Positions 1 through 8,494 of a stretch of 34,553 bases of DNA are shown one piece after another. The notes beneath the pieces were generated by a model. That model did not search any database. It saw only the letters and a list, made by a program, of their open reading frames with translations, and was not told where the DNA came from. The stretch comes from an uncultured Bacteroidales bacterium (GTDB lineage Bacteria; Bacteroidota; Bacteroidia; Bacteroidales; UBA932): contig CAMXAU010000031.1 of the NCBI GenBank assembly GCA_947179325.1, forward strand, positions 1 to 34,553, given 5' to 3'. The position numbers and the translations under genes were made by a program. Numbering within the stretch: position 1 is the stretch's first letter; each line of letters opens with the position of its first letter.

Positions 1-65
1 TGGCCGTTTCCGGCAGTGCAGAGGCAGGAAAATTCGTTGCCAAAATTATGGATGAAACTGTGTAA
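1..65 (+). CDS. 3' end of an unidentified protein gene (partial)
   Basis: Frame 3 is open from the left edge to a TAA at 63-65 and encodes about 20 C-terminal residues ending in ...KIMDETV. The composition (Ala, Gly, Glu, Lys) looks like a normal soluble-protein C-terminus, and a strong terminator starts 10 bases after the stop, which supports a real gene end. Too little is visible to assign a family. A longer open frame starting at 16 on the same strand runs through the terminator and is not a credible gene. Confidence 0.55.
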   Translation, partial: AVSGSAEAGKFVAKIMDETV

Positions 66-74
66 AATGGTGAA

Positions 75-126
75 TGATATCAGTTTGCGGAAATATCCGT
101 GTTCGCGCAAACTGATATCATTTTTT
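75..126. terminator. Rho-independent terminator, shared by two convergent genes
   Basis: A perfect 15-bp inverted repeat (75-89 and 106-120, core CAGTTTGCG/CGCAAACTG) with a 16-base loop is followed on the + strand by six T residues (121-126). It closes the partial gene at the left edge. The leftward porin-like gene ends at 153, so the same hairpin probably stops that transcript too, although the T tract on that side is poor. Confidence 0.85.
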
Positions 127-152
127 GAAAATATATCCATGCTTAACATTCT

Positions 153-1199
153 CTACAGTGCGATACCAAGTCTGAGCAATCCTACAACTCCATTGGTCTG
201 GCTGTTATGTATGTAATGTACGGCAGGCTGGATATATATCTTTTCCGAGATTGTATATCTGAATGTGATTTCGCTTGCCCATTCGTACTCGCTGATGAAA
301 TCTGCATAGCTTGAATAAAGCGCTATCTCCGATTTTCCGCATTTGTATGCTAGTCCTGCTCCGGCGAAGTTCCGGCATCCATCCTTTATTGCCGGACATG
401 CTGAATATTGCACTATACCATACAGGTTCTTGACTATTTTCTGCTCAGCATATCCCCAGATCGCGAAATGCGTTTTATCCTTGATTTCTTTTTCTTTCTG
501 AAACGTCCCGGAATCGCCTTCAGTGCAAGGGCTATCCCGCCAATGTAGGCTAACCCCCAGATTATAGTAATTATCATTTGACCTGTATGTTACTGAGTTT
601 ATATTGAAAATGCCATCTTTTACGGGGTTGAAGCGGAATACGCAGTTGTCACCGGTAAAGCCATGGTATCCGCGTCCATTATAGATAGCCACATCTGCTG
701 TGATCCTTCCATTGTCATATTTTCCGGTAACCCCGAGAGAGGCATTCGGGAAATTGGCAATGTCGAAATTGCATGATATTGTGGGGAATATTCCACATGA
801 GCTGTTCGTGAACAACGATGCCAGAGGTGTGACAAAATAGTTGTCATTCATGTTGCTTACCCCTGCGAACATCTGCCAGTCACCTGTGTGGAATTCACAC
901 CCGAGTCTCTTGAATGCAAAAGGTATGTTTTCCTCCTCGATGTTTGAAAATGTAAGCATGTTGTAAATCAGAGGCTCAGACACTGTCGTCGCGGTGCTGA
1001 CAGATGCAGCCTGGACAGAAAAGTACTTTCCTATGTCAACTGACGCTTCAAGCTGCAGCAGGTTTACCCAGTTGGCTTCTTTCTTGAAGCGGGTCTGCAA
1101 TTCTGTTGTATATTCCAGTCCGAATTCCTGGGCCCCTGCACTGTGCACGCAGCAGGTCGCTGCGAGCACAATATAAAGGCGGTTGATATTCATCTTCAT
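153..1199 (-). CDS. Porin-like outer-membrane beta-barrel protein
   Basis: 348 aa with an N-terminal signal peptide (about residues 1-23, ending HSAGA before QEF). The rest has alternating polar and aromatic residues and frequent Gly/Asn/Tyr, as in a transmembrane beta-barrel. A stretch around NFPNASLG and YNGRGYHG recalls carbohydrate-selective (OprB-like) or related substrate-selective porins, but I cannot fix the family. The mature part has eight cysteines, unusual for a Gram-negative porin. The start lies only 12 bp after the mgtA stop codon, so the two are almost certainly co-transcribed. By inference it passes a solute, possibly a cation, across the outer membrane for MgtA. An ATG two codons further in (1193) is an equally possible start. 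Confidence 0.65.
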   Translation of the reverse strand: MKMNINRLYIVLAATCCVHSAGAQEFGLEYTTELQTRFKKEANWVNLLQLEASVDIGKYFSVQAASVSTATTVSEPLIYNMLTFSNIEEENIPFAFKRLGCEFHTGDWQMFAGVSNMNDNYFVTPLASLFTNSSCGIFPTISCNFDIANFPNASLGVTGKYDNGRITADVAIYNGRGYHGFTGDNCVFRFNPVKDGIFNINSVTYRSNDNYYNLGVSLHWRDSPCTEGDSGTFQKEKEIKDKTHFAIWGYAEQKIVKNLYGIVQYSACPAIKDGCRNFAGAGLAYKCGKSEIALYSSYADFISEYEWASEITFRYTISEKIYIQPAVHYIHNSQTNGVVGLLRLGIAL

Positions 1200-1211
1200 T
1201 CTTCATCATTT

Positions 1212-3857
1212 TTACATCCATTTTCCAAATTTCTTTATATACCACATCTTGATCAGCTGTGTCAGTCCGCAGTAGCATATCAGTATTCCTGCGAGCCACA
1301 GGAAATATGAGGCTGGAAGCGGTACGAATCCGAGATATCCTCCGAACTTCGTGAAAGGAATAATTATCCCGAGTGCCATTATCATTATGGTGGCAGCAGT
1401 CACAGGCCATGAGGCACGGCTCTGGATGAACGGTATCTTGCGTGTACGTATCATGTGGACTATCAGTGTCTGCGTAAGAAGCCCTACGATGAACCAGCCT
1501 GACTGGAACATTGCCTGATGCTCTGGTGATACACATCCGAACACATGCCACATTATTGCAAAGCATGCTATGTCAAAGATTGAGCTGATAGGCCCGATGA
1601 ACACCATGAAGCGTTTCAGGTCAGAAGCCTCCCATTTGCGTGGCTTGCTGAGATATTCCTTGTCCATTGTGTCGAATGGGATAGTTGTCTGTGAAATATC
1701 ATACAGCAGGTTCTGCACAAGAAGGTGGATAGGCAGCATCGGCAGGAATGGCAGGAATGCGCTCGCGGCAAGTACGCTGAACATGTTTCCGAAATTAGAG
1801 CTGGCTGTCATCTTTGTGTATTTGGTGATGTTGCCGAATGTCTTGCGTCCTTCGATTACGCCGTCTTCCAGAACCATGAGGTCTTTCTCCAGCAGGATGA
1901 TGTCCGCGCTTTCCTTGGCGATGTCCACTCCAGAGTCGACAGATATCCCTATGTCTGACTGGCGGAGCGCAGATGCATCATTGATGCCGTCACCGAGGAA
2001 CCCGACTGTGTTTCCTGACCTTTGCAAAGCTGTGATGATCTGTGATTTCTGTAGCGGAGTCAGTTTGGAGAACACATTGGTGTCCGCTGCGGCAATCTCC
2101 AGTTCAGCATCGTTCATTTCCGCAATGTCCGGTCCAGAGAGGGACTTCGATATGTCAATCCCGACCTGGCGCGCAATGGTCTGCACCACAGCATCGTTGT
2201 CTCCGGAAAGGATTTTTACTTCCACACCATTCTCGTGTAGCTGTCTGATTGCGTTGGATGCTGAAGCCTTTGGCGGGTCAAGGAATGCCAGGAAACCGAT
2301 GAGCACCATGCCGTTTTCGTCACTTATGCTGAAATTGCAGTTCTTGCTGAGCCAGCTCTTCTGTGCCACTGCAAGCACCCTCATCCCCTGTCTGTTCATC
2401 TCAGTGGCGATATCCAGTGCCTCCTTCCTGAGATTATCTGTCATGTCGCATACAGATCCATTGAATTCAGCGTGGGTGCATATCTGCAGCATCTCCTCGA
2501 CAGCTCCCTTGGTGATGATCTGGAGTTTTCCGTTAAGGTCTTCTATCACTACAGACATACGTCTCCTTGTGAAGTCAAACGGGATTTCATCGACTTTCTT
2601 GTATCTGTCTTTCAGGTGCTCCAGCGCCTCTTCCTTTACGTGTGCAAGTATTGCCTTGTCCATAAGGTTCTTCATTCCGGTCTGGAAGAAGCTGTTCAGG
2701 TATGCGTGCCGCAATATACGCCTTTCATTGTCCTGGCTGCCGTCTGCATTTATGTACTTTTCAAGGACAATCTGGTCGCATGTCAATGTGCCTGTCTTGT
2801 CTGTACAGAGGATATTCATCGCGCCGAAATTCTGTATTGCGTTAAGGTCCTTTACGATAGTCTTCTTCTTTGACATGGCTACTGCACCTTTGGAGAGGTT
2901 CGCAGTGACGATCATTGGCAGCATCTCCGGGGTAAGCCCGACTGCTACGGACACAGAGAAGATGAACGCCTCAAGCCAGTCGCCTTTCATTATGCCGTTG
3001 ATGACAAATACGAAAGGAATCATGACGAGCATGAACCTGATAAGCAGCAGGGATACCTTGCTTATGCCTTTGTCAAAGGCAGTCGCGGCGCGGTGTCCTA
3101 CAATGCTTTTGGCAATTGTCCCGAAATATGTCTCATTTCCTGTCGCATGGCATATGCCTATGGCAGAGCCGCTTACTACGCTTGAACCCATGAAGCAGAT
3201 ATTCTCAAGCTCTACAACGCTTCCTGTTCCATGTCTTGGCTTCTTCATCTCCGGAAGTTTCTCTATCGGGTCTGATTCACCTGTCAGCGAGGACTGGCTC
3301 ACGAAGAAGTCTTTTGTCTCGATAATGCGTATGTCAGCCGGAACCATGTCACCTGCAGACAGGGTGATGATGTCTCCTGGCACTACCTGTGAGATGGGAA
3401 TCTCTATTTCACCTTTGTTACTCCTGCGCACCTGGCAGGTGTTTGTGACCATCTTGAGGAGTGCCTCGCTTGACTTGTTGGCTTTCCATTCCTGGCAGAA
3501 ACGCAGGATCGCGCTCAGCACCACCATTGTAGAGATTATGATGATGGTAGTCCAGTCCTGCTCTCCCGGTGCCGCCAGAAATACGTCAAGAATGAATGAA
3601 ATCACAACGAGGACAGTAAGGATTCCTATAAATGGATTTATGAAAGCCTTGATGAATGTCGTGACAGGATTCTTCTTTTTCTCCCGTTGCACTTCGTTCG
3701 GGCCATAGGTGCCCTGCCTCTTGTACACTTCATCCGCTGACAGCCCTGACGGGGAAGTCTGGAAGAAGCTGAATACAGTCTTGAGAGGCTGTGAAGATGC
3801 CAGAAATACCTTTTCTGCATTGAAGCCATACTGGCCTGTAACTCTTCTCTTTCTCAT
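1212..3857 (-). CDS. mgtA: Magnesium-translocating P-type ATPase (MgtA/MgtB family)
   Basis: 881 aa, the usual length for P3B-type Mg2+ ATPases, which import Mg2+ across the inner membrane using ATP. Visible motifs are TGES (192-195, actuator domain), the membrane GLTPEMLP (about 307-314), the phosphorylation site CTDKTGTLT with Asp353, DPPK (about 527-530), SGDN (about 551-554) and the hinge GDGIND (622-627). The segment LLYDISQTTIPFDTMD (about 718-733) is characteristic of the MgtA/MgtB subfamily, unlike Ca2+ or Cu+ pumps. It lies 118 bp downstream of the two-component kinase gene and has its own -7 element and a four-box phased operator, so it is probably controlled by the adjacent regulator. 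A porin-like gene follows after 12 bp. Confidence 0.95.
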   Translation of the reverse strand: MRKRRVTGQYGFNAEKVFLASSQPLKTVFSFFQTSPSGLSADEVYKRQGTYGPNEVQREKKKNPVTTFIKAFINPFIGILTVLVVISFILDVFLAAPGEQDWTTIIIISTMVVLSAILRFCQEWKANKSSEALLKMVTNTCQVRRSNKGEIEIPISQVVPGDIITLSAGDMVPADIRIIETKDFFVSQSSLTGESDPIEKLPEMKKPRHGTGSVVELENICFMGSSVVSGSAIGICHATGNETYFGTIAKSIVGHRAATAFDKGISKVSLLLIRFMLVMIPFVFVINGIMKGDWLEAFIFSVSVAVGLTPEMLPMIVTANLSKGAVAMSKKKTIVKDLNAIQNFGAMNILCTDKTGTLTCDQIVLEKYINADGSQDNERRILRHAYLNSFFQTGMKNLMDKAILAHVKEEALEHLKDRYKKVDEIPFDFTRRRMSVVIEDLNGKLQIITKGAVEEMLQICTHAEFNGSVCDMTDNLRKEALDIATEMNRQGMRVLAVAQKSWLSKNCNFSISDENGMVLIGFLAFLDPPKASASNAIRQLHENGVEVKILSGDNDAVVQTIARQVGIDISKSLSGPDIAEMNDAELEIAAADTNVFSKLTPLQKSQIITALQRSGNTVGFLGDGINDASALRQSDIGISVDSGVDIAKESADIILLEKDLMVLEDGVIEGRKTFGNITKYTKMTASSNFGNMFSVLAASAFLPFLPMLPIHLLVQNLLYDISQTTIPFDTMDKEYLSKPRKWEASDLKRFMVFIGPISSIFDIACFAIMWHVFGCVSPEHQAMFQSGWFIVGLLTQTLIVHMIRTRKIPFIQSRASWPVTAATIMIMALGIIIPFTKFGGYLGFVPLPASYFLWLAGILICYCGLTQLIKMWYIKKFGKWM

Positions 3858-3901
3858 AACGCTGAAAAAATTAATGGTTAGACTTGATTTTTTTCACGGC
3901 G

Positions 3902-3909
3902 CAAAGATA
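3902..3909 (-). promoter_or_regulatory. -7 element of the mgtA promoter
   Basis: Read leftwards this is TATCTTTG, a perfect match to the Bacteroidota -7 consensus TAnnTTTG, 44 bases upstream of the mgtA ATG. A short inverted repeat (CTGCCG/CGGCAG) sits just upstream. No clear TTTG -33 box is seen, which fits an activator-dependent promoter. Confidence 0.75.
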
Positions 3910-3931
3910 CCTGCCGCTTTCCGGAACGGCA

Positions 3932-3970
3932 GTTAGAGAAATATTAAAACGGTATTAGAAAACCATTAGA
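3932..3970. promoter_or_regulatory. Phased operator of four 11-bp-spaced TTAGA-type boxes upstream of mgtA
   Basis: On the + strand TTAGA occurs at 3933, TTAAA at 3944, TTAGA at 3955 and TTAGA at 3966; each start is exactly 11 bp from the next and each box is preceded by A or G. Direct half-sites with 11-bp periodicity are the usual target of OmpR/PhoB/PhoP-family response regulators. The nearest box is about 24 bp upstream of the -7 element, suited to an activator replacing a weak -33 contact. The likely ligand is the response regulator encoded at 5343-6026 in the same locus; this is inference. Confidence 0.7.
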
Positions 3971-3975
3971 GTTTT

Positions 3976-5346
3976 TCAGATGTGCGGCATCCTTACAATG
4001 AAAGTCGTGCCTTCTCCCTTGTGGGAGCGTATTGAAATGTCTCCGCCATGCAGTCTTACTGTCTTGAGCGCCAGTGTCATGCCTATGCCGTGTCCCTTTA
4101 CCTGGCCATTGTCCTCTCCACGGTAGAAAATGGTGAATACCTTTTCTATCTCGTCCTCTCCGATTCCTTTGCCTGTGTCGGAAAGGCTGACGATGACATC
4201 GCTCTGCAGACATGAAATCTGTACTACAGACGTGTGGTTGCCCGAATATTTACAGTTGTTGTCGATAAGGTTCGCAAAGGCTACGCTCAGCAGATACTGG
4301 TTGCCGAATACGGTTATCATGCGGTCGTCGTCTTCATTCTCCTGGGCGAAGACCAGCTCTATATGGTAGTCCTTGTGTGCCCTGAGCATTGCGGACCTGA
4401 CATCGAGGAGGAGCTCGTCAAGCCTGATCTCCTCCATCTTTATCTGGTTCGGGCAATAGTCTGCCTTTGCCAGGTTCAGCAGCCCATCTGTCAGCTGTGT
4501 CATGCCGCGCGCGTCATTCAGGGCATTGGCAATGGATGCCTTGTATTCTTCATGTGTGCGTTCTTTCTGCAGCGTAAGGTCAAGCTGGGCAATGATTGCC
4601 GCAAGGGGAGTCTTTATCTCATGTGAGACATTGCTTACAAAGTTCTTCTGTGAGGTGAATGACTTTTCCAGCCTTTCGAGCAGCTCATTGAAGGCCATGC
4701 CCAGTTCGTCCAGTTCGTCTTTCTCCTTACGTACAGGAAGTCTCTGGTCCAGGTGTGTCTCTGTGATGCGGGCTGCACTGTCTGTGATGTCCTTTATCGG
4801 CTTAAGTGCCGAGCGTGCAAGGAGGTACCCGACAATCCCGAGAAGCGAAAGCCCTATGACAAACAGTGATATCAGCGTATAGAGCAGTTCCTGCATGTTC
4901 CTGTGTCCATGTCCGTCATATGCTGCAGCTGTGACGACATAGTCGGTCCCTTCATAGCTGTATAGCAGCCCGACTCCCTGGTATTTACCTATGGTAAGCT
5001 CGATTCCCTTGTCTTCCAGGATCCTGTTCACCATGTCCCTGTCTTCCTTTATGATGTCATTGTCAATGGCATCATGGTAGAGCATCTCGAATCCGGTTGT
5101 GTAGACCGCGACCTCAACTTCGTTTATGAATGCCTTGTTGTTCAGATAGATTGACTGCATGGTGGCTGCATCTACCTGTCCGTTCAGGAACAGGTGGGCC
5201 TTTGTGATGGCCTCTCCCTTCAGGTCATGTGAGAAAGTCTGCTTCCTTGTGTGGCCTGTAACTATATATATAAGTGTGAGACAGAACAGGAATACAGCTG
5301 CGGTTGCCGCAGTGTTCCTGACAGTCAGCGAGGCTTTAATCTTCAT
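3976..5346 (-). CDS. Two-component sensor histidine kinase
   Basis: 456 aa inner-membrane kinase. TM1 lies at about 12-30 and TM2 at about 153-177, bracketing a sensor domain of about 120 residues outside the inner membrane. A HAMP linker follows (about 178-230), then the dimerisation/phosphoacceptor box SHEIKTP with His242, the N box LIDNNCKY (about 360-367), the G1 box DTGKGIG (390-396) and G2 GHGIGM (418-423). All catalytic elements are present. The sensor domain carries an acidic run (92-104: Asp92, 95, 97, Glu101, Asp102, 104) and a GHGH motif close to TM2. Acidic surfaces bind divalent cations in PhoQ, and mgtA is the next gene, so a divalent-cation signal is plausible but unproven. It overlaps the regulator gene by 4 bp (ATGA), implying translational coupling. 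Confidence 0.93.
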   Translation of the reverse strand: MKIKASLTVRNTAATAAVFLFCLTLIYIVTGHTRKQTFSHDLKGEAITKAHLFLNGQVDAATMQSIYLNNKAFINEVEVAVYTTGFEMLYHDAIDNDIIKEDRDMVNRILEDKGIELTIGKYQGVGLLYSYEGTDYVVTAAAYDGHGHRNMQELLYTLISLFVIGLSLLGIVGYLLARSALKPIKDITDSAARITETHLDQRLPVRKEKDELDELGMAFNELLERLEKSFTSQKNFVSNVSHEIKTPLAAIIAQLDLTLQKERTHEEYKASIANALNDARGMTQLTDGLLNLAKADYCPNQIKMEEIRLDELLLDVRSAMLRAHKDYHIELVFAQENEDDDRMITVFGNQYLLSVAFANLIDNNCKYSGNHTSVVQISCLQSDVIVSLSDTGKGIGEDEIEKVFTIFYRGEDNGQVKGHGIGMTLALKTVRLHGGDISIRSHKGEGTTFIVRMPHI

Positions 5347-6026
5347 GGCTCTAATGACAATATGAAACCGATGCCGGGCTTGGTGTGTATGAGCTTCCTG
5401 TCGAAGTCTCGGTCAATCTTCTTGCGAAGATAATTGATATATACGTCAATGAAGTTCGTCCCGGTGTCAAAGTGGGTGCTCCATACCTTTTCCGCTATAT
5501 CAATACGGCTGATGACCTTCTCTGCGTTCTCTACCATATATACCAGGAGGTTGTATTCCTTGGGAGACAGCTTGATGTCCTGTCCTGCACGTTTCACATT
5601 GCGCTTGTTGAGGTCGATGAAGAGGTCTGCGTAGCTTATTGAAGATGGAAGCTCCTCTGTCTCAGGCCTGCGCTTTATCAGCGCACGTACACGTGCCAGG
5701 ACTTCCCTGAAGTCAAATGGCTTCACCATGTAGTCGTCGGCTCCGGAGTCGAAGCCGTCCAGCTTGTCATCTGTCGAGCCGAGTGCGGTCAGCATCATTA
5801 TCGGAATGCTCTTGTTGACCTTCCTGATTTCCTTGCACAGCTCAAATCCGTCAAGCTTAGGCAGGATTATGTCAGATATGACCAGCTGGACAGAATTTGA
5901 CTGGAAAAGACGCAGTCCCATGGCACCGTCATAGGCGACCAGTGTGATATAGCCGGCTTCCTCAAGGCCCATCTTCAGCAGGTCTGCAACGCGCTTTTCA
6001 TCCTCTACAATCAGTATTGTGTTCAT
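5343..6026 (-). CDS. OmpR/PhoB-family response regulator
   Basis: 227 aa. The receiver domain (1-120) has the acidic pair Glu8/Asp9, phosphoacceptor Asp52 (ISDIILP), Thr80 and Lys102 (VKPFD). The C-terminal winged-helix domain (about 130-227) has the OmpR-type recognition region RIDIAEKVW...FIDVYINYLRKKID. It is the first gene of the kinase/mgtA/porin cluster, reads leftwards and has its own TAnnTTTG promoter at 6050-6057. Its probable operator is the phased array upstream of mgtA. A 10-mer shared with that array precedes its own promoter, suggesting autoregulation. I do not assign a gene name because several paralogous systems exist in this order. Confidence 0.94.
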   Translation of the reverse strand: MNTILIVEDEKRVADLLKMGLEEAGYITLVAYDGAMGLRLFQSNSVQLVISDIILPKLDGFELCKEIRKVNKSIPIMMLTALGSTDDKLDGFDSGADDYMVKPFDFREVLARVRALIKRRPETEELPSSISYADLFIDLNKRNVKRAGQDIKLSPKEYNLLVYMVENAEKVISRIDIAEKVWSTHFDTGTNFIDVYINYLRKKIDRDFDRKLIHTKPGIGFILSLEP

Positions 6027-6049
6027 GTTGTCCTGGTATTATGAGATGG

Positions 6050-6072
6050 CAAAGCTAATAAAAAAACCATTA
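6050..6072 (-). promoter_or_regulatory. Promoter of the response-regulator gene with an operator-like 10-mer
   Basis: The -7 element TAGCTTTG (6050-6057 read leftwards) lies 23 bases upstream of the ATG. Immediately upstream, 6063-6072 reads TAATGGTTTT on the minus strand, identical to the 10-mer at 3959-3968 inside the mgtA operator. Only one good half-site is present here; the 11-bp partner position is degenerate. The element lies just past the stop codon of the upstream transporter gene (6075). Confidence 0.6.
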
Positions 6073-6074
6073 AT

Positions 6075-6986
6075 TCACTGCCTTTCCGATTCATGTGCGG
6101 ACGAAAGCACCATGAAGACAATGGCCGCCATTGTAAGGACAATGCCGACAATTACATTGACTGTCACCTTTTCCCCGAACGCAAGTGCACCGACCAGTAT
6201 TGCAGTGACAGGCTCGAAGACTCCCATGACAGATGCCTTGGTCGCCCCGATTATTCTTGTCGCAGCAGCAAGCGTCGCGGTCGAGACAATGGTCGGGAAA
6301 ATCGCCAGGCCAGCCAGTTCCGCCCAGGAGAGGGGAGTGCCGATCCCTTCAAATATCGGTTTGCCGGAAGTCAATGCCATGGTGAGGAATGCCACTGAGC
6401 CTACAGCGAGGGAATAGAATGTCAATAAAGTGCCTGGGACGCTTCTCAAGTGCCTGCTGCGGTTGATTATCACTATGAAAAATGCGTATGCAAGCGCGGA
6501 TATGCCGGACATCAGTATCCCTTTCCATTGGAAGTGCATCTGGCCGTCTCCTCTGCAAAGGATGAATACGCCTATGAATGTCATGATTATGGACAGCCAC
6601 ACCTGCCATGTCGGATATACCCTCATGAATACCATTATTATCGCGACAAGTACAGGATACAGGAACACTATCGTCGTAGCAAGCCCTGACGGGATATATC
6701 TGTAGGCCTCGAAAAGTCCGAAGCTGCTTAGGGTGAACAGCAGTCCTATGATTATCAGCCTTGCGGCCTGTCTGCTGTTTACCCTGAATCCGCCTCTGCT
6801 TATGGCTATCCATGCTCCGAGCATAAGGACGGACAGGAAATACCGGAAGAACAAAATGCTTTCCACATTCGCTCCTCCTTTCATGAGCGGCACTGCAAAA
6901 AGAGGGTTAAGTCCATAGGTTACGCCTGTTATGATTCCTGCGGCATAGCCCCAGAGTGTATTGCTGCCAGAATATGTCTTTTTCAT
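6075..6986 (-). CDS. EamA/DMT-superfamily transporter
   Basis: 303 aa from the chosen start (MKKTYSGSN). About ten hydrophobic helices are arranged as two EamA repeats, with the typical ending of repeat two (FEPVTAILVGALAFGEKVTVNVIVGIVL). Members export metabolites, amino acids or sugars from the cytoplasm; the substrate cannot be read from sequence. An in-frame ATG at 7010 would add eight residues; an upstream TTG at 7037 lies inside a terminator-like hairpin and is rejected. It lies between hisS and the two-component locus on the same strand. Confidence 0.88.
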   Translation of the reverse strand: MKKTYSGSNTLWGYAAGIITGVTYGLNPLFAVPLMKGGANVESILFFRYFLSVLMLGAWIAISRGGFRVNSRQAARLIIIGLLFTLSSFGLFEAYRYIPSGLATTIVFLYPVLVAIIMVFMRVYPTWQVWLSIIMTFIGVFILCRGDGQMHFQWKGILMSGISALAYAFFIVIINRSRHLRSVPGTLLTFYSLAVGSVAFLTMALTSGKPIFEGIGTPLSWAELAGLAIFPTIVSTATLAAATRIIGATKASVMGVFEPVTAILVGALAFGEKVTVNVIVGIVLTMAAIVFMVLSSAHESERQ

Positions 6987-7020
6987 TCTCTTGTCTTTAT
7001 ATTCGACCATGTGCCGATAT

Positions 7021-7057
7021 AAAAGGACGTGAACCAAAGATGATTTGGAACACGCCC
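7021..7057 (-). terminator. Rho-independent terminator after hisS, overlapping a promoter-like element
   Basis: Read leftwards, the arms 7057-7044 and 7038-7025 pair as GGGCGTG..CCAAA with TTTGG..CACGTCC, with a small A/A internal loop, followed by TTTTATAT (7021 down). It lies 23 bases after the hisS stop. The loop contains CATCTTTG (7035-7042), one base off the -7 consensus, which could start the EamA transcript. Confidence 0.6.
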
Positions 7058-7079
7058 TTAAAGTCAGCTGTATTGCAGA

Positions 7080-8492
7080 TTATCCGATAAAGCCCATTAT
7101 TGACCCGATGTCATCCTTTGGGAAAGTCTTCTGCTCGCCAGTAGAGAGATTCTTCAGGTTGACTACACCGGCTGCCTTCTCATCTCCGCCTACAATGGAG
7201 ATGAACGGGATTGCCTTTCTGTCAGCATAGTCGAACTGTTTTTTCAGCTTGGTCTGCTCAGGGTAGATCTCGCATGCCATCCCGTTCTCACGCAGTGACT
7301 TTACCACAGGGATAAGATACCGCAATTCCTCTGCCCCCATGTTCGCGAACAGTATCTTTGTTGAAGAGGTTACCTCGGACGGGAATTTCTCTAGGCCTTT
7401 CAGAACGTCATATATACGGTCTGCACCGAATGAAATCCCGACGCCCGACATGTCCGGCAGGCCGAAGATTCCTGTGAGGTTGTCATAGCGTCCGCCTCCG
7501 CAGATGCTTCCGATAGGGAAGTCCTTTGCCTTGACCTCGAAGATCGCACCTGTATAGTAGTTCAGTCCACGCGCAAGGGAAAGGTCAATCTCAACATCCT
7601 GCTGAATGCCGGCTGCATCTATGAGGGAGAACAGCTCCTCCAGCTCGTCAAGTCCCTTGAGTCCGGTCTCAGACACTATTCCCGAAGCAGAATCCCCGTT
7701 CATCAGCCCGCGCATCACGGAAATCTTCTCTGAAGTGCTTCCTGAAAGTGCCAGGACAGGGCGGATGACTGCAATGGCTTCATCCGTAAGTCCTTTCTCC
7801 TTCATCTCGGCTTCGACAGCCTCCAGCCCGATCTTGTCTATCTTGTCTATCGCAACAGTGATGTCGACAACCTTGTCCGGGAATCCGCAGATCTCAGACA
7901 GGCCTGTAAGCACTTTCCTGTTGTTGATCTTGATGCAGACAGCCACATCGAACAGATGGAAGACTCTGTCGACAATCTGCACAAGCTCCAGCTCGTTCAG
8001 CTGGGATCTTGAGCCGATTACATCTACATCGCACTGATAGAACTCCCTGTAGCGTCCTTTCTGCGGACGGTCAGCCCTCCAGACAGGCTGTATCTGGTAT
8101 CTCTTGAACGGGAATGAAAGCTCGTTCTGGTGCTGGACCACGAACCTGGCAAAAGGTACTGTCAGGTCGTAGCGGAGACCTTTCTCACATACTTTCAGAG
8201 ACAGGGCCTTGCTGTTGTAGTCAGTCTCGTTTCCTCCTTCTGTGCGGTACTGGCCGAAGTCGATTCCGGAAAACGCATCTCCGGAATTGAGAATCCTGAA
8301 CAGGAGCTTGTCACCCTCTTCTCCGTATTTGCCGAGAAGAGTGCTGAGGTTCTCCATGGACGGAGTCTCTATCGGGGCATAGCCGTATGTCTTGAACACC
8401 GACCTGATTGTGTCGAATATATAGTTCCTCCCGGCCATTTCTGCAGGGCCGAAATCCCTTGTCCCCTTAGGTATTGACGGTTTCTGTGCCAT
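7080..8492 (-). CDS. hisS: Histidyl-tRNA synthetase
   Basis: 470 aa class II aminoacyl-tRNA synthetase that charges tRNA-His in the cytoplasm. Visible are the N-terminal GTRDFGP (10-16), the motif 2 region [16 protein letters not shown] (about 142-157), the histidine-binding segment [13 protein letters not shown] (around 315) and GGGRYDNL just after it, then a C-terminal anticodon-binding domain. It follows pgi with only 2 bp between the genes, so they form one operon. An intrinsic terminator follows. Confidence 0.97.
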   Translation of the reverse strand: MAQKPSIPKGTRDFGPAEMAGRNYIFDTIRSVFKTYGYAPIETPSMENLSTLLGKYGEEGDKLLFRILNSGDAFSGIDFGQYRTEGGNETDYNSKALSLKVCEKGLRYDLTVPFARFVVQHQNELSFPFKRYQIQPVWRADRPQKGRYREFYQCDVDVIGSRSQLNELELVQIVDRVFHLFDVAVCIKINNRKVLTGLSEICGFPDKVVDITVAIDKIDKIGLEAVEAEMKEKGLTDEAIAVIRPVLALSGSTSEKISVMRGLMNGDSASGIVSETGLKGLDELEELFSLIDAAGIQQDVEIDLSLARGLNYYTGAIFEVKAKDFPIGSICGGGRYDNLTGIFGLPDMSGVGISFGADRIYDVLKGLEKFPSEVTSSTKILFANMGAEELRYLIPVVKSLRENGMACEIYPEQTKLKKQFDYADRKAIPFISIVGGDEKAAGVVNLKNLSTGEQKTFPKDDIGSIMGFIG

Positions 8493-8494
8493 AG

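Noticed and set aside
1570..3708. Very long (712-codon) open frame on the + strand opposite mgtA
   Set aside because: It is antisense to a clear MgtA reading frame with all catalytic motifs; its composition (Ser, Met, Arg rich) is that of a mirror frame.
6019..6417. Open frames on the + strand opposite the EamA gene and the response-regulator promoter
   Set aside because: They are antisense to a well-supported transporter gene and have no promoter or recognisable protein.
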